In this document: in pieces, positions 63,169-64,000 of the stretch
Numbering within the stretch: the stretch's first letter is position 1
Layout: each line of letters starts with the position of its first letter
NCBI RefSeq assembly: GCF_042685365.1
Contig: NZ_JBHUMY010000025.1
Coordinates: 4,134-68,133, forward strand
Reading direction: 5' to 3'
Origin: Paenibacillus_AP thailandensis
Lineage (GTDB): Bacteria > Bacillota > Bacilli > Paenibacillales > Paenibacillaceae
DNA length: 64,000 nucleotides
The notes under the pieces: model-generated
Seen by the model: only the letters and a program-made list of their open reading frames with translations
Database searches by the model: none
What the model was told of the DNA's origin: nothing
Position numbers and translations under genes: made by a program

Positions 63169-63970
63169 TCAATCGGCGTATTCATCAAATTGAAGCTCAG
63201 AGCCCGGCCCTAATGCTTGTAAAACATCTTGAGGTAAAGCGACCATATATGCGTCATCCTCAACGGATACAGCTACTTTGTACGCATAGAAGGGCAATGC
63301 AACCGCAGGCCGATGAATCCATCGGCGTCGGCAAGCAAAGCTGCAAAGCTCGGTGTCAATTGATGTAACTCGCATCATCCACTCTTCGGCACTCAGTACA
63401 AAGCCGGATGGAAACTGCAAGCCTTTCTCGCTTGTTACGAGGCTAATACGGGCGTTCTCACTAGCCGATAGACCCTTTATGCCTCTCGGCACTCTAAGTT
63501 CGTCTACAGCGGATTTTACGCTCCTTAACGCCATTTCGAACATTCGCGGTATTCCGCCAATCAACTTCAGCAGAGTAAGGTATGGCATCCGCAAAACATC
63601 CGCGTTGATTAGTAATATCCTTCCGGCCCGGTCGATCATCATTTTGTAATGGTCAGCGGCAGAGTCACATGCATTGAAGAATTGAACTCGCCAACCGCCG
63701 CACAGCTTTTCTACTAGTCCTCCGGAAGAAGCCTGCTTTACTTCGTCCGCCAACTGCATTATTGTCTGCTAATGCTATAATCTCGAAGCGTTCATTTGTC
63801 AATTCGGAAATGCATTCAATCTTCCTCATACCTCCTGTGGATTCATTGTGAAGTGAGGCTTCAATAGTACCAACGACGACGATAATTTGCGGATGAAGCC
63901 CGACAACGCTATCCGTATCTGTTTGTTGCACCGCCGCCGGTAAAAACTGCTGTTCGTCATTTTTGTTCAT
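63169..63970 (-). pseudogene. Unknown element gene, apparently frameshifted
   Basis: The 5' part (from ATG 63970, MNKNDEQQFLPAA, with GGAGG 9 bp upstream) runs in one frame to about 63770 (ERFEIIALADN). Coding character then continues in the +1 frame from about 63765 (ADEVKQASSGGLVEKL) to the stop at 63169. The downstream part has no ribosome-binding site. Joined, it would be about 266 residues. It has no family I recognise. It could be a real mutation, a programmed frameshift, a sequencing error or two overlapping genes. Confidence 0.5.
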
Positions 63971-64000
63971 GTAGATCGTCCTCCAATGTGTGATTTGATG

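Larger units (their letters stand above)
58990..64000. mobile_element. Integrated element at rlmH, left part only
   Basis: Starts at the rlmH 3' end and continues past the window. In order: serine recombinase and XRE regulator (leftward), 49-codon ORF and Rep_trans-like protein (rightward), a hairpin-rich stretch and a frameshifted gene (leftward). The element is visibly more AT-rich than the host genes up to about 62800. Size, cargo and right end are not in view. Confidence 0.8.

Noticed and set aside
62840..63193. Two overlapping ORFs of about 95-110 codons on opposite strands
   Set aside because: No ribosome-binding sites, no domain, and they coincide with the stacked inverted repeats.
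63665..63760. The 3' third of the 101-codon ORF at 63665-63970 as genuine protein
   Set aside because: Its Arg/Ser-rich sequence looks like an out-of-frame reading of the downstream coding region.
1..64000. CRISPR array, rRNA genes or insertion sequences
   Set aside because: No regularly spaced repeats, no rRNA sequence and no transposase were seen; the only recombinase is the serine type near 60 kb.

Overview
The window is about 59 kb of core chromosome around the replication origin of a spore-forming Firmicute, followed by the first 5 kb of an integrated mobile element that runs off the right edge. Gene order (dnaA-dnaN-yaaA-recF-remB-gyrB on one side of the origin; rpmH-rnpA-yidC-jag-mnmE-mnmG-rsmG-noc-parA-parB on the other), the sporulation genes (a YheC/D-like protein, yyaC, a gerA-type operon) and the moderately GC-rich sequence point to Paenibacillaceae, most likely Paenibacillus or a close relative. 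No rRNA or CRISPR array was seen. One tRNA, Ser(CGA), is present.

Layout. 0-8 kb: a YheC/YheD-like gene, then the leftward dnaA operon. The origin appears bipartite: a DnaA-box cluster upstream of dnaA (7719-8049), and a region between dnaA and dnaN with a DnaA box, GC-rich spacer, DnaA-trio repeats and an AT-rich stretch. 8-24 kb: rightward rpmH-to-parB genes with two parS sites, a class V aminotransferase, DUF4446, yyaC, DUF3343, an MscS channel and yyzM. 24-27 kb: tRNA-Ser, a small basic unknown protein, yjzC and rpsF-ssb-rpsR. 27-34 kb: an accessory stretch with an AraC regulator divergent from a GH42 beta-galactosidase, a CDF metal transporter, an AI-2E family permease, DUF4870 and a CBS protein. 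34-40 kb: yybS-gdpP-rplI-dnaC and purA. 40-46 kb: a leftward germinant-receptor operon ordered A-C-D-B-D-B, with two B and two D subunits. 46-57 kb: an unknown anchored protein, an M23 peptidase, walR-walK-walH-walI-walJ and htrA. 57-59 kb: a CE7 esterase, a CxxH/CxxC protein and rlmH.

At the 3' end of rlmH the chromosome gives way to visibly more AT-rich DNA: a large serine recombinase reading toward rlmH, an XRE regulator with a palindromic operator, a 49-codon ORF, a Rep_trans-like replication protein with a structured leader, a hairpin-rich non-coding stretch and a frameshifted gene. The site is the one staphylococcal SCC elements use, but here there is a single recombinase gene. Its reading frame has no stop at the junction and continues 144 codons antisense through rlmH.

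Most core genes are transcribed away from the origin. The exceptions are yyaC, yjzC, the araC-like gene, the DUF4870 gene, the ger operon, the small gene at 55021-55239 and parts of the mobile element.
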